The notes: generated by a model not told the origin, from the sequence alone. A stretch of DNA of 64,000 nucleotides from Oenanthe sinensis (GCA_028671895.1 CM053795.1:10933501-10997500); one strand, 5' to 3'. Shown: positions 48,636-61,694, counted from the stretch's first letter. Made by a program: numbers and translations.

Positions 48636-49624
48636 TTCATAGGTAGGGCTGTCAAAAAAATCCGAAAAATCCGATATTCGTCCGAAATATCTGTATTCGT
48701 ATCCGGAAAAAAACGGATATTATCCGTATCCGAAAGAAACCGGATATTATCTGTATCTGAATCTGAAGATTCCGGATACGGATATGGATATAGGCACATC
48801 CGTATCCGAAATTAATTATATATAATATATATAAATATATTTTTTAAATATATATAATATATAATTATATATTTTTAAACTCATTTATAGTTATAAGCCC
48901 ATTTATATATTTTTATATATACACTTATAGTTATAAACCCATTTAATTTGATTCAATTATATTTTTTAATTAGCTCAACTCTAATGTCTATTTTAATTTA
49001 ATAAATTAATATATACACTACACATGGTTATACTTTAAAATATATATTCAATATATATATATATCAATTTATATTTCTATAGTATTTTATACATTTTAAA
49101 TCGTATCACATATATCACATAAATAATATATATATACAATTTAAAATTTATTCTATTAGTTTTGTAGTGTGTATATATATTCATTAAATAATATATTTAT
49201 ACAAATTTTATATAATTGTAAAAATATTATAGACATATATAAAAATATCATTTGAGTTTAATATTATTAAGATAACAAAATTAGATTGAAAAGATAAATA
49301 AAAATTAATTTTTTTAAAAATAAAATAGGCTTAAATCCCTTTAACTCTTAACTCAATTAAAAAAAATAAATTAAATTTTTAATATTTTTTTTGCAATTTT
49401 TTTTGAATTTTTAATATAAATTTAAAAAATTTATTAAAAATCGGATTCGGATCCGGATCCGGATATTATCCGTATCCGGATAGTATCCGTCGGATCCGGA
49501 TTCGGATATTAACCTTTAAAATTTTCCGGATTCGGATACGGATACGGATTTTCGGATTCGGATTCGGATACGGATATTGACAAATCCGTATCCGAATTAT
49601 CCGGTTTACAGCCCTATTCATAGG
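48636..49624. mobile_element. Non-autonomous hAT-like element with 8 bp target duplication
   Basis: The element at 48644-49616 (973 bp) begins TAGGGCTGTCAA and ends TTTACAGCCCTA. It is flanked by the exact octamer TTCATAGG at 48636-48643 and 49617-49624. An 8 bp target duplication with short inverted ends is the hAT hallmark. Both ends are packed with GGATAC, GGATTCGG and ATCCG words in opposite orientation; the centre is AT-rich and codes for nothing. Confidence 0.88.
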
Positions 49625-50303
49625 GTCTCCACCAAAATGACGGTGTTCACTGAATATTTCTCATATTATAAGTAAAAAGATGGTTTTAAAAAAAGAAGTA
49701 AAAAGATGAAATAAATATATTAAAAAAAAGATAAATAGGACTATGTATGGTAAGTAGTGAGCAGGAGAACAAATAATATGGGAGGGAGATATCTAGTTTT
49801 TTTTAAATATCTATATTTTCAAATATTTTACTGTAAGCTAGATTTTATACGCAAGTCCCTTGAAATGCTCTTTAACACGTTTATATGACTCGCACATTTG
49901 TACGGATATTTACAAATTGCGCAAGAAGATTGGTGAGAGAGGGGGCCTTTGTTTTCTTTAATCAACTGTAACGTGTATCACACATAGATTACTGGCCCCA
50001 TGCATTCGCTTAATTATCTTTGTGTTCTTTGAAATAGTCAGCACTCGAAAATAAATGAAATGAATATATCTAGAGATTGCATGACAATTATTGACAAATG
50101 GAAAGGACAATAAATAATTAACTTCATTTTCATCAAATCACTCCTTTTTCTTTTTGCCTTGGCATTGGTATATAAATGTTCATCTCTTTCCACCCAATTT
50201 CATCACAACTAGAGTTTCTTCTTTTATTTCCTCTTCTTTCTCTCCTAGTTAACACCAACATTTAATCCGAGAAAACTCATTAAAAATCAAGAATATAAAG
50301 AGA
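49625..50303 (+). promoter_or_regulatory. Promoter and 5' leader of the WRKY gene
   Basis: TATATAAAT at 50169-50177 is a good TATA box, giving a start near 50200 and a leader of about 100 bases. TTGACA with a TGAC core at about 50091 is a possible WRKY-binding site but lacks the full W-box ending. In the frame of the coding exon a TAA at 50250-50252 closes the leader. Confidence 0.6.
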
Positions 50304-52118
50304 TTGTTGCAATATGGTAATGGTATAGGAGTTGAGCAGAAGAATCTGATCAACAATGAGCTGAAACAAGGTCAAGAGCTAGCTAACCAGCTCAAACAAC
50401 AACTTGACATCCCCAAAAGATCAGATGAAACTTGTGAATTTTTAGTGACAACAATACTATCTTCGTACGAAAAAGCTCTTTCGATACTGAAGTCTACTGC
50501 TTTGAAATTGGAAGATGATAGCATGTTAAACTATCCTCATTCTTTCACTAGTGATACTAGTCCAACAAGTGAGAACTCTGATCAACCCGTGTTTAAAAAG
50601 AGGTGAGATTTACAATTTATGTTATCTTGTTGTTTTAATGGCTTTCCTGCAAACACAGTCTTCCTGTGTTGTTTTTTTATATGTGATTGAATTTGGCATG
50701 GAAATTTTTGTTTACAGGAAGGCAATGACAGAATGGAGTGAACAAGTTCAGGTTCCGTTGGAGACAGGAGTTGAAGGTCCTCTTGGTGATGAATATAGCT
50801 GGAGAAAATATGGACAGAAGAATATATTAGGAGCCACTTTTCCAAGGTGAGAGAGGCTTACAATATCTTAAAAATGGTGCTTCATGCATGCATCAAATGT
50901 TATATTTCAAGGTTTTAAAGCTAGACAGATTTTATTGTTGAGTCATTAATATGTCCTTGATCTGTTCTTACAAAGCCACTTGCACCAAGGTAGCTAGAGT
51001 ATATAATTACAGGGCCAGTGTGTGTGTGGCATGCTTTCCCACTTGTTTCTTGATAAGATACTTCAAATTCAATTTTTTAATAATCCCTCAGATATTGACA
51101 GTTCAGTTTATGCAACTGTTTTTTAGCAGACAACAGTATCGAATTGTAGTTTTTACCACTACAACAAATTCTCAATCTGCCCAGAAATCTTAAAATTGTA
51201 GTATTTGACATCAAGCAAATGGTCCAAAACAGATGTCTGTTATAGAATACTTACCACGCCTAATTCCCGCAGTAGGGTAAAATACACTAAAACCTAACCT
51301 TAAGCGCGGTAAGGATAACTGTGTGCCCCCTGTATCTACAAAAGAAACACCTTACCGTGCCTAATTTCAATGGTAAGGTATGCCGCATACACTTGTCAGA
51401 GACCAGCCCCCTTGATATTAATAGATACTAATAGTTTGCATTTACACTGTAATAAGCATTACATATTTCATTTTCACTGACAATTGTAACAAAATTTAAA
51501 TTTTGAAGGGCTTATTATCGATGCACCTATCGTAATTCACAAGGCTGTTTGGCTACAAAGCAAGTTCAAAGATTAGATGAAAGTTCATCACTTTTTCAAG
51601 TAAATTATAAAGGAATGCATACTTGCAAAAAAGGTTCAGAATTAAGTGCAGGATCAGCATCATGCAGAAAGGAAGAGAAAAGGCACAAAATTCAGAAACA
51701 AAATCTAGAAAAAATTATTAATTTCAGAACGTGTCACAAAACCGAAGAACAAGGAAAAAGTATTGAAGTTGAGAGATTGCCTTGCTTTTCCTTTCCTTCT
51801 ACTATAGTTGAGTCGGCAACCACAAAAAATTATTTCTATTCTGGTGATACGAGGGAAAATAGTTTCATCGATGGCAGATATTTACCAACATTTATAAACC
51901 AGGAAACATCAGAATGCAGCTATTTGTCACTGTCACCGTACCAGAACATTAACTTTGAAATTGGCAAAATTTTGCGCAGTTCAGAATCAGGTCTTACTGA
52001 AATACTATCAGCTCCAAACTCAGTCACCAATTCTCCTATTGGCGATGTTGATATCTCACTTGATCCAGTGGATTTTGATCCCAATTTCCCTCTCGACATT
52101 CTCGAATTTTTCAACTAG
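50304..52118 (+). CDS. Group III WRKY transcription factor (WRKY41/53-like), no in-frame AUG at the 5' end
   Basis: Exons 50304-50602, 50718-50846 and 51509-52118 join in frame to about 345 codons. An N-terminal helical region (QKNLINNELKQGQELANQLK) is typical of the WRKY30/41/46/53 group. The WRKY domain holds DEYSWRKYGQK at about residues 124-134. Its zinc finger is C-x7-C-x23-H-x-C (CTYRNSQGC ... GMHTC), the group III form. The intron after the arginine codon in the domain is also typical. The acidic tail ends LDILEFFN. It should bind W-boxes in defence or senescence genes. Oddity: between the TAA at 50250 and residue 74 no in-frame ATG exists. The first ATGs (50314, 50320) read out of frame and stop at once. 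The stated start is only the first TTG, so a frameshift, assembly error, non-AUG start or start at Met-74 (50523) is possible. Confidence 0.85.
51157..51400. mobile_element. Possible CACTA-type transposon remnant in WRKY intron 2
   Basis: CACTACAACAAATTCTC at about 51157 matches the usual end of plant CACTA elements. TTACCACGCCTAATTCC at 51251 and TTACCGTGCCTAATTTC at 51354, with GGTAAGG nearby, look like subterminal repeats. No matching right end is visible, so it is at best a truncated end. Confidence 0.5.
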
Positions 52119-52604
52119 TACCATATTTGCCTGTTGATTCTAGCCACTATTTTTGTTGGAAGAGATCAAATGCGAATTGACATCAATCTCTCACTTTGCA
52201 TGTGTGGTCAAGTGTATGTTTTAGTTAGCTAGTCATCTGGAAGATATTTAGTTGTAACACCTTTGTATGGGAATTTAAAAGTCGCTAATCTCTCTTTACA
52301 GTTTTCTTTCTAATGTTAAGTGAATTAAATTATGTAAACTCTCCTTCTAATCCCGCAAATCTGCAGAATTTGGTCGTTTATATGTATGGTTCTTTCCACT
52401 GACAGGTGTTATAAATTAAAAGAGCTTATCTTAGATGCATCATTTAGCTAAACAGACAAAGTCCCTAATGCAAAATACATAAAAATGCAGCACCAATATC
52501 TAAAAAGCAACATGTACATGTATATTTATCAACAAATAAAACAACTTGTAATTAAGCATAAATGATTTCAAGAGGCAACAAAATAATACCCTACCTTCAG
52601 CACT
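52119..52604. other. Convergent 3' flanks of the WRKY and TBL genes
   Basis: The stretch lies between two stop codons of converging genes, and is mostly 3'UTR by position. Nothing else is seen. Confidence 0.5.
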
Positions 52605-55600
52605 TCAGTCATCCATCAACATTTCCATCATTAAATCATTCCAAGAGTCTATCGGCCCTGGCAAGCACCAATGCAAACAATCTAACTGGACCTTTGCATT
52701 CTTATCTATCGAAAATGGTTGATATGTTCTGTAGGGTCCTGGATGCCCGTCTGGCCTTAACAATGAAAGGTGAGTTGTGTCAAATAATCTCAGATTCAAC
52801 CCTTTGTCTGCCTTTTGAAACTCTTCTAACTCAATGTTGCGCATTGTTCTGTCCACATCAATCAAATTGATATCGCCTTCTTTGAATGGTACAGTCCTAT
52901 TACAATATCCACCAGTGTTCCACTCTCCATTCTCAAAGTGATCAGGTGTGGAGGTTCTAAAGAATGTGTACGCCTTGTGCTCAGAACTAGTGATGTATTC
53001 CAAGGCTAAGTTTATTGCTTTACGATATGCATACTGAAATCCTACCTTTGTTGTATTCTCATGAGGGCAATTATGACACCCTACAACAGTGTTGTTCTCA
53101 TAGTAGATTGCCGTTTTGAGATACCATTTTCCACCACCAATCTCTATGTAATCAAATTCTTTGTAATTTTTAGTCCATTGAGGATCGAGCTCGTCAAGAT
53201 TAAGCTTAGGTATATCAGATGAAACTCCATCTATGTTTTCAAAGATAGCTGCTTTTATAAGGAAAGGAGACCAGATTACTGAAAGAGTGAAGTTGTATGA
53301 GGGGAAATACCATCTTCTGGATGAATATTTCTCATCATGATACACATCAACAGCTTCTTGCACCTGCATCTCAGTTAAACCATGAACTATTAGATAATTA
53401 GTCATGCAAAAAGTATAACAACCCATCTTGCAAAAGAATAAATCAGAGAATGTGATCCTATTCATTTAAAAAACTAAGTTAGATGTGCAACCATTAGAAG
53501 CCCTCAACATTTGCTTATTTAGGTAGTCAGGTTGCATTTTCTTATTGAATTACTTATATTCAAAACTGTGAAATATGAACTCTTTTTCCTTGTACAAGTT
53601 TAAGATAATGAACTCAGCTAGCCTCTTTCTTTTTACACAACTTCTTTAGAGAAAAGTCTCAAACTATAATGCTCCTTAGGGTGGAAGGATTGGAACGAAA
53701 AATAGGGAACAAAAATGAATAGAGAGAAGAATAGAAAAGGAAGAGTTTAAAGAAAATGAAAGAGTGCAGATTTTGTATGATAAGGTTTGTTAAAAGAAAG
53801 AGTAAGAATGAGGATGATTCATTTTTAAATTGGTTTAACAAAATATCACTAATTTCATTCCATTTCTTTCCGATTTCATTCCCTTCAAGCCAACTAAGCC
53901 CATGGAATGTGAGAGACAAGTCCCATACTATAGTGACAGTGATAAGAATTCAAGCACTGTTAACATGAAACCTTTGGTAAAAACATCTTAACAACACAAG
54001 AGAATAAACATATCAACTACTGAGCATTCGAGTTTTAAAATGGTTGAAATATTGGGTTTGGGGGGGGCAATTTCGTTGATGATAACAATAACTACTGGCC
54101 AGTAATAACTAACTAGTCAAGCTTTGTTGTCACACTTGGAACAGTTCATCTTAGTCGAAGCTATTGATTACCAAATATGAATCATATAGGCGTGGTGGAA
54201 ACCTAGAAGTGAAACAAATACCTCAATACTTCTAAAAGGACATGTGGAACAAAATTTAGTGAAATACCTTTGAACTAATTCAGAAAGGGGGTTGGTAGCT
54301 TCTATTATCAAGACACACCAACTGTAAATGATACTGGTTCCCCACATGCCATGGTGACATACTTTCAAAATAATTATATCAAAACGGAAAAGAAACTAAT
54401 TGTCAACAGCTACTTCGACAGTGAACTTGCTTTAGGATCAGTGCTTTTTGATTCACAGAGTTCATGATATTTGCCTGGGGTGATTCAGAAATAAACCAGA
54501 AAAAGATACTTAACATTTAATTGTGCATATTAGAATTACTTGAATACTAGATAGCTCGACCTGCTTTCAAGATAGTGTGCCTTAGGTTCTGGGGCTGTAC
54601 TTGTCCACTTAAGTTAAGCTAACACCTTTAGCAACTGTTTTCTGGCAAATTAAGACTAACTTATCCAATTGCAATAACTAAGATCCAATATCTATAAACC
54701 TAGATCTCGAGCCCAGAACTACCTAAATTTAGAACATAGTACACAATGATAGAACAAAATGTTAACAGAATTTTGTCGTATATTCTGAAGAATCTTGTTA
54801 AAAGTATCTATAGAGTTCCGACAAAAAAACTGTAAATGTACCTGTGAGAGAGTGCAAAGTAATGATTGGACGTGATTACGCGAGATTGAATCACCAATAA
54901 AGGCCATTACTTTATTTCTCATCAACTGAAGAAATCTTTCCGGATTAAACTTGGGTAATTCACAGTGTCGTGGAGTCCACCTCCAGTAAATATAGCCAGA
55001 ATCAGGCCTTCCATTTTTCATACAGTTTTGATGCGCTTCAATGGACTGGCAGCTGCGGTTAGTGTACAATGGACCATTCTGATCTGGAACCCATTCTCCG
55101 GTAAAAATATCACATTTTCCTGTATAACAGATTATATATCTATGAATAAATATTTAAGAATCAAAACATACCAACTGAAAAAGAAACATCACAATTATTA
55201 AAAGAACACAGTCCAGACAAAGAATAGACTAATAAGGGCTATTTAAGAAACACATATAGCGGAGCTACATTTGAAGCTCAGGTAACAAAAGTTGCTAGTG
55301 TCAAGTCAAGATTTCCCCATGAGTTGCTAGGACAAGTATGAAGATGAATGAAATACTGAAATACACTTACCATTTGGAGAACCTTGGCTGTTGTATATTT
55401 CAGCTTGGCTCTTGTTAACGGCTGGGAAATCTTCCAATTCTGGCAATAGAGCCACTGGTGGCAGGGTTTTGTTTACAAAAAAGTCAGTTTCAGAGTCCAA
55501 ACCAGGGGGAAACAGGGTACCACCAGGGAAATAAAAGCAATACACAACACCAAAAACACTAAAGCAAACTAAGAATGTAACGATCATTCGATTATTTTTA

Positions 55601-55683
55601 AAAAATGAAGAAAATGGGTAGCAACAATCAACATTAACACTGTGAATCCTGTATTTATTGGTGTCAAATCCCATGGATTTCAT
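52605..55683 (-). CDS. TBL: Trichome birefringence-like O-acetyltransferase (TBL25/26, mannan acetyltransferase clade)
   Basis: Three exons, 55683-55371, 55119-54842 and 53363-52605, give 449 aa, normal for TBL proteins. A type II membrane anchor at residues 33-52 (MIVTFLVCFSVFGVVYCFYF) places it in the Golgi. The TBL domain starts KCDIFTGEWVPDQNGPLY. GDS at 180-182 (FIGDSISRNHVQSLLC) and D425-x-x-H428 (LDCLHWCLPGPIDSWND) form the esterase-like catalytic set. Conserved pieces SYNFTLSVIWSPFL and WNTGGYCNRTVPF are present. Family knowledge: the TBL23-26 group transfers acetyl groups to mannans (MOAT1-4). The clade assignment rests on sequence feel and on the neighbouring DUF3133 gene. An upstream TTG-started extension was rejected in favour of the ATG at 55683. 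A MITE-like block lies in intron 2. Confidence 0.93.
53671..53900. mobile_element. MITE-like block in TBL intron 2
   Basis: The left part (GCTCCTTAGGGTGGAAGGAT) and the right part (ATTCCCTTCAAGCCAACTAA) are loosely inverted. The interior has GAATG and ATTCC words similar to the element at 22124-22281. No target duplication is clear. Confidence 0.4.
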
Positions 55684-56774
55684 TTTCACTGTCAATGGAA
55701 CTCAAGAAAATGATAGACTATGCAACACATGAACAAACAAACAAAAAATTATTAAAAGTAATACCATAATACCAGCAAAAAAAAATCAATGTAAAGTTTT
55801 TTAAATATCTACACCTGCCTATATGAAGAAAAAATATTGCGTTTATCTGTGTGGAAAAATAGATAAGAACTTCAAGAAGACAACAAAGATGATAGAACTA
55901 TGAAACGTATAAAGGGGTTGGCATTTAGTGTCATGAAGTTGACGTGATGTGTGCACCATTTGCAATTACTTGCAGTGGATCGTAGAGTTTTTATTGACAT
56001 GACATTAATGCAGTCTTAAATTGTAAGCAACACATTTCAGTAGTTCACTGTTTTTTTTAACATTTCAGGGGTTCACTGTTTAAAAAAATATGGGGGATTG
56101 GGCAAGAATCGAACTGTTTTCAAAAAAGTTTGGGATGAACGAGAATTGAACCCGATGGCACAATAAAGGATAAATGTTTTGCAATATTAAGTAGTTGAAG
56201 AATTTATTAGAATTTAAATTTACTTTTCATTAAGGAACACCTACTTATTTTGAGACATGTGAGATTGAATTTATAGACTATATACTTCATACTCGAATAG
56301 AAATCTAACTTAAAGCAACTAAAATTACTGGTTGGAACTCAAATTACACACAAATTTATAAACTAACAAGCAAATCGGCTAGAAATGTGAAAAATGCAAT
56401 TGCTGAACTGAACATTCTTGATCTGATTAATGAAACTGAGAAATGGAAAAATCACTTTTTTTTTCAAACTAAAAGTAATGCTACAAACTTTAGTCATTAA
56501 CTGAACAATCTATAAGCCTTGCATCTACAGTCACAGCATACGCCATATATCATACAGATTTCTACTGGACTCGTCCAATACATTTATAAATAAGCTGTAA
56601 TGATGGAGAAACAGCTCCAGTTGATTTGAGGGGACAAATAATGCAATATCTTCCTCACGATGATTTCAATGTCGGTGTTGTACTGTTGTACCTAAAGTCT
56701 GACATGCAAAGATTGAATCTCATAACAGTAGGGCTTCAAAGTTGATCAGCTTCCACTTTTGCAAAGCCCAGAAC
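55684..56774. other. Spacer between TBL and EDR4-like genes
   Basis: It holds the TBL promoter and leader (minus strand) and the 3'UTR of the EDR4-like gene. No TATA box is convincing and no other gene is seen. Confidence 0.4.
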
Positions 56775-59700
56775 TCATGCAGTAGTTCTTGGTGGTTTCA
56801 TCCCAAATCCACGCTTCGCCTTCTCAACACTGCAAAAAGCTTTTGTTACTAATGCTTCATCCAATATATTTTATGATCCCGCGTGGAAAAGTGATAGTAT
56901 TTATTACAGAGATAATGACAACATCCAATCATTACTTGTGAAAGAATAGTGACAACAAATTAGACATTATCAACTCAAAAGAAATAGCCGTTGAGAAACA
57001 ATGTTTTAAAGAATTTAGATTTTATGCAAGAGGAAGCTCGACACAGCACTACAGCCACCAGCCACGTGTCTAAATAAATCTAAAAAGTTACGGTACTTTG
57101 GACACTGAAGAATAATCCAAAAAAAAAATACAATACGTAAGATCTTTTTCTCAGGAGCTTATAACGATAACTGATGGGTTCAAAAATAGGAAACCGCGGA
57201 CCAATGAGAAGGAAGTAACAATATTCTTGCAGTGACGTGACTGGCCCTGGTTAATGAAAATTACACCATCCACTTATACTAATATATACTTAATTAACGA
57301 ATTGGTTAGAATTGACCAGCAGCAAAACTCAGTTGTGCAGTAAAAGTTCAATAAGCTAACAAAAATTATATTTAACAAGGGATTTGGAACTAACGTTGGG
57401 GCAAGTTTGCCAAGGCTATCTAGCTCTTCACCAGAGTCTTCATCCAAGACTCTACCAGACATCTCAATAATGTATGATCTATCTCTTTCAATTGGGAGTC
57501 CTCTATTTCCAAGCAAAATCAGATCTTTCTGGTGAAGCTCTCTTCCATTTACGTACACACGAGTATTTCCACCAGCGCAATCCTCTGCTATGGGATAGCT
57601 AAATTCTTCAATAAATGGCTGCCATAAATATGAAAAAGATATCAGTTTAGAATAAGAAAAAATATAAGCAACCATCAACATGGATCGATAGTTCTTTGTC
57701 CATGCAAGTGGATCTTACCGGAATTATGCCAAGACAAGGTCCACCCATGATACCCCAAAATCCAGCTCGGGAATCATACCTGGTGGCAAGAGGAAAAGCA
57801 GAGCGTTACTATTTAATGCGAAGTAGGATTTGTCCTGGAGTACAATATTAATAGAACCCATCACAAGAAACATCAGGAGATATATTTCCAAGTTCCAACC
57901 ATGAACTATGTGTTGTTTCATGGAAATGAAGTAGATGTAAATCTGGCCATGAAAGTAGGGAACATGATTGAGTGAAGTACATACAACTCAGTTCCAATAT
58001 TCAGCAGAGCTATCTAACAAACTTAGATTGAGAAAACTAATGCCAAAAATACACAAAATCACAGACATGTAAGCCCCAAAAAGGCTAGAAAAGTAACTAT
58101 CGCAAAAGGGCCAAACACACAGTCTATAAAGAAATTAAGCGCGCAACCCATTGCATCAGCACTAACATCAATGTTATTTAACTGTATTATTCAAGATCTT
58201 CAATGGGACCTACTCCACAATTATAATCAATCAATGCTAATATGCTATTATACAAGACTGAACATTCATGATCAAGACTGAACTTTTGTTCTTTCCCAAA
58301 TGAGTGGAGCAATTAATTGCACATAAAATCCATTTATTTATCTTCATTAAAGAAAATATTAATAGTAATTAGGCTTATATGTATATTCAAATGCTTTACA
58401 TTCACTGTGTGATTCATATATATTGCTAAAATATTAAGCATGTGTGTAATCCAAGAAGATTATTGCACCTGGTAGCTGGTAGAGAAAACACCAATTATTT
58501 GTAAAAGTATGTGCTTACCAGTACTGTCCAGGTTGGATTGGTCCAGCTCTCTTTTCAGCTTTCTTAATCAGCCGATCTGGTATAGGATGTCCATTGACTG
58601 CAACACTACATCTTTCCTGCTCCACAATCTGACTAGATTTAAATTTGTCTTTGAAGCTTTTCTTTGTGATACCTGTAAAGAATGATAAACCCCCTTTCTT
58701 TGCTCTCAGTTGGTCTTCTTCTCTGCTTGCATCCCCCGAATCTAAAGAAACTCCGGTATTACCATACTCATTAGATGATATATCCAATTCAGTTGCCACT
58801 GGTGCATCTTTTATGGAATTTTGTCTTGAGGTAACCTTCTTGACAATAACTTTCTCCTGCTCTGAACGACCACTTCTGTTTCCCTTTCCAACTCGGTTGA
58901 CCATATTATATTTACCAGAATAGTTAAATGGATCTTGAAGTGGGGAACCTGAAGGTGGCCGAGAGGGGTCAGTTCCTGCTACAAGTTCATCAGACTTGGC
59001 TTCTCCTACTGTACTAATCAGAATATCAGGATTATCTTCATCCCCAGAAGGACAAGATGTTGTAGAATGAAAGCTCCTCATATCGGCAGACTGATTTGAG
59101 CTCAAATTCTGGCCTATCATTGACGAAGCTAGTTTCTGATCCATTGACTGAAAATCATAGCCTGTGTTTTCGTAGTCATCTGAGGACAAATCCATGCTAC
59201 CCCAGTTTGCTCCCTGATAACTTGAACCGTCTTCTTTAGCCACCATATTAGAGCCGTCATCAACCTTTGCTGGAATTCTCTTCACACCATCATTTTGGGA
59301 GAAAACAAGTTTATTGTCTGATACTACTAAGATTATGACCTTGGAGCATGCTGCACATCTCAATTTCTTTTGACTTTTCTTTGTCTGTAAAATTTTCTTA
59401 GGTAGTTGGAGCAGTTCAAGACAATTGTTGCATGTAATGAATGGAGCACCACCGGCAACAGGGCGGCAACGACTTCCACCAGTTGCTAGCACCACTCTTT
59501 GATGCCGCTGACGATTAACGCCCACTTTAAAATTCAGATCATTAGCCAGTCTTGTACCCGAATGTGGATTATGAGAATCACGAGAAGCAAATCTTGGATT
59601 ATAATCAGGAGGACCAAAAGCGCCAGAGTTTTCGCGATGGTAGAACATTGGATTGTGCGGGACATCAGCATACCTTTTATCACGGAAAACAGAAGGTTGA

Positions 59701-61499
59701 TTTGGTTGAAGAACATGAGGATACTTGTTGTAGCAATGCAAACAAGAGCAAGACGAAGGATGAGACTCTATGTTATGAGAATAAGGTTCAAGCATATCAA
59801 AATTCACCGCATCATTCGTCATATACCGTCCAGGGAAATATTGATGAGCTGGCTGTTGTAAAGGATAAGGTGCCTGGCTCGTATGTGTCCAAAGCATTTG
59901 TGACCTAAAAGGATCCTCAAAACCTGGCGGTTGACTTGGCGTATGCATGGGAGTATAAAAGTTATGCATTGCCATTTCACGACTATTCATGAATGGAGGT
60001 GGCTCAGGATAATGACTGATATAAGAAGGTCCTGCTACATGGTTATCAGGAACCGAATATTGCATCGCTGCCCTTTTCTGCCCCAAAGAGCCATCAGGGA
60101 ACCAATTATCACGGCCACAAGGATCCTGATAAAAAGCCCTCCTATTATTCATAGGAACCTTTTCTTTGGGATTATCCACCATTTTAGTCCTGCTAAGTTG
60201 GTCCTTCAGCTCATCCAGCTTTCTTAAAAGCTCAGTACGATCTTGTTCAAGGTACTCAGCCTTCTTCAATTTATCAAAGTCACTCTGATTCTTCGGCTGT
60301 TCAGCTGCTACAGCTTGATCATGATTAGATCCAAACTGGTAGTTTGAAGGAACCTCTTTCGAGTACTTTGAAGCTGAATACCTCAAACTTGCAACATCAG
60401 CCCTTTGGTTGCTAAGAAACCGCTCCTTTTCACTTCTCTCACCTGCTCTCCAGTCTGATAAACGCCCAGAACCTCTCGAATCACTTGTGTTAGCAATCCG
60501 GGGATTCAAATCTGCAGATTCTTTATCTATATCATCTGTGTTTTCATTTATCTCGCCATCAATCTTAACAACCTTTTTATCCCCTTCAATCACTGAACTT
60601 CTCCTATTTTCCCCAACTTTATCAGCAAAATTTTCCTTGCTAACACTAGTAGAAGCAGCATTTGACCTAACACTATTTCCAGACTCATCACTCGAATTCA
60701 TCACTGCTTCCTCCGCATATTCAGAATTCTCTCCTGCCTCGGGAAATTTTTCCAACACGCCTCCTACTCTTTCTTCGTTCAAATTCTCTGATAAGGTATC
60801 CCCCTCATCATCTTTCTCCTTTGCTGTAGAATTAAAACCAAAACTTAACCATTTTAGACACAACCCACCAATGCCAAACAAGCAGAAAATATAGCATCCT
60901 CATTTCGCAATGGAACTTTTCAAGAAACAAATATACGCAACTAATCATAAATAAAACTACTAACTTTAGCTTATCAAATTACCACAATAGCCATAAAAGT
61001 ATATGTACGTAACTTTAAACCTAAAAAAACCACATTACTCATCACTGATACAAAAATTATAATCCCAAACTTCCCCAGACAAAATCTCAATAATTAAAAA
61101 AAACTATATTCAACAGACAGCTTACTACATTTAGCCATTAAATTATAGATAAAAATATTAACTTCAATACAAAAACATACCACATTACTGATCACTAATA
61201 CAATAAACAAAAATCCCAAATGTTTCCAAACAAATCCATATCATGTTTTGAAATTAAAACCAAGAAAGTAAATATCTTGTCCTAAATATTCATTATTAGT
61301 ATGTATATATTGTAGCTAATTAGCTACCAAACAAAAAAAAATTGATTAGCAAATAAAATTCAAGAAAATGGAGAAAAGGGGTACCTCTAAGAACAGTACC
61401 ACAACCACCACACTGATAAAGAGAGTAATCTGGAAGCTCAGGGAGCAAATTTTCACATTTTGGGCAACGAACCAACCTGACTTTTCCAAGCTCAGACAT
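56775..61499 (-). CDS. EDR4-like DUF3133 zinc-ribbon protein
   Basis: Five exons, 61499-61385, 60823-58519, 57779-57719, 57618-57395 and 56829-56775, join in frame to 919 aa. The start MSELGKVRLVRCPKCENLLP with CPKC at 12-15 and CGGC at 32-35 is the N-terminal zinc ribbon of this family. A second cysteine cluster at about residues 480-540 (RPVAGGAPFITCNNCLELLQ, then LRCAACSKVI) is DUF3133. Between them lies a long charged, disordered stretch with a short coiled coil (EYLEQDRTELLRKLDELKDQ) and Pro/His/Tyr-rich sequence. The C-terminus (YDSRAGFWGIMGGPCLGIIP, VYVNGRELHQKDLILLGNRG, LDEDSGEELDSLGKLAPT) is the part for which databases, as I recall, call relatives extra-large G-protein-like; no G domain is present. 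Family knowledge: Arabidopsis EDR4 modulates resistance to powdery mildew. An upstream TTG/ATG extension was rejected since all relatives start at MSE. Confidence 0.92.
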
Positions 61500-61694
61500 T
61501 GCATAAAACTCACCAAACAAGCTTTCGAGAAGAGAGAAAACCAAACACTGTACGGTGTAATAAATAATGAAGCAACAAAGATTTTAAGTAATAAAAAAGA
61601 GATACAAAAGGGTCACACCAGTAAAGAACATTGGAGGCATAATAGTTGGAATTAAAGGCTGGAAATATTTCGAAACTTGGGCTCACAAAATGCT

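Noticed and set aside
50304..50306. Accepting TTG as a proven start of the WRKY protein
   Set aside because: It is only the first near-cognate codon in frame; nothing shows that it is used.
58645..60894. Several plus-strand open frames opposite the EDR4-like exon 2
   Set aside because: They are antisense shadows of a 2.3 kb exon and have no family content.
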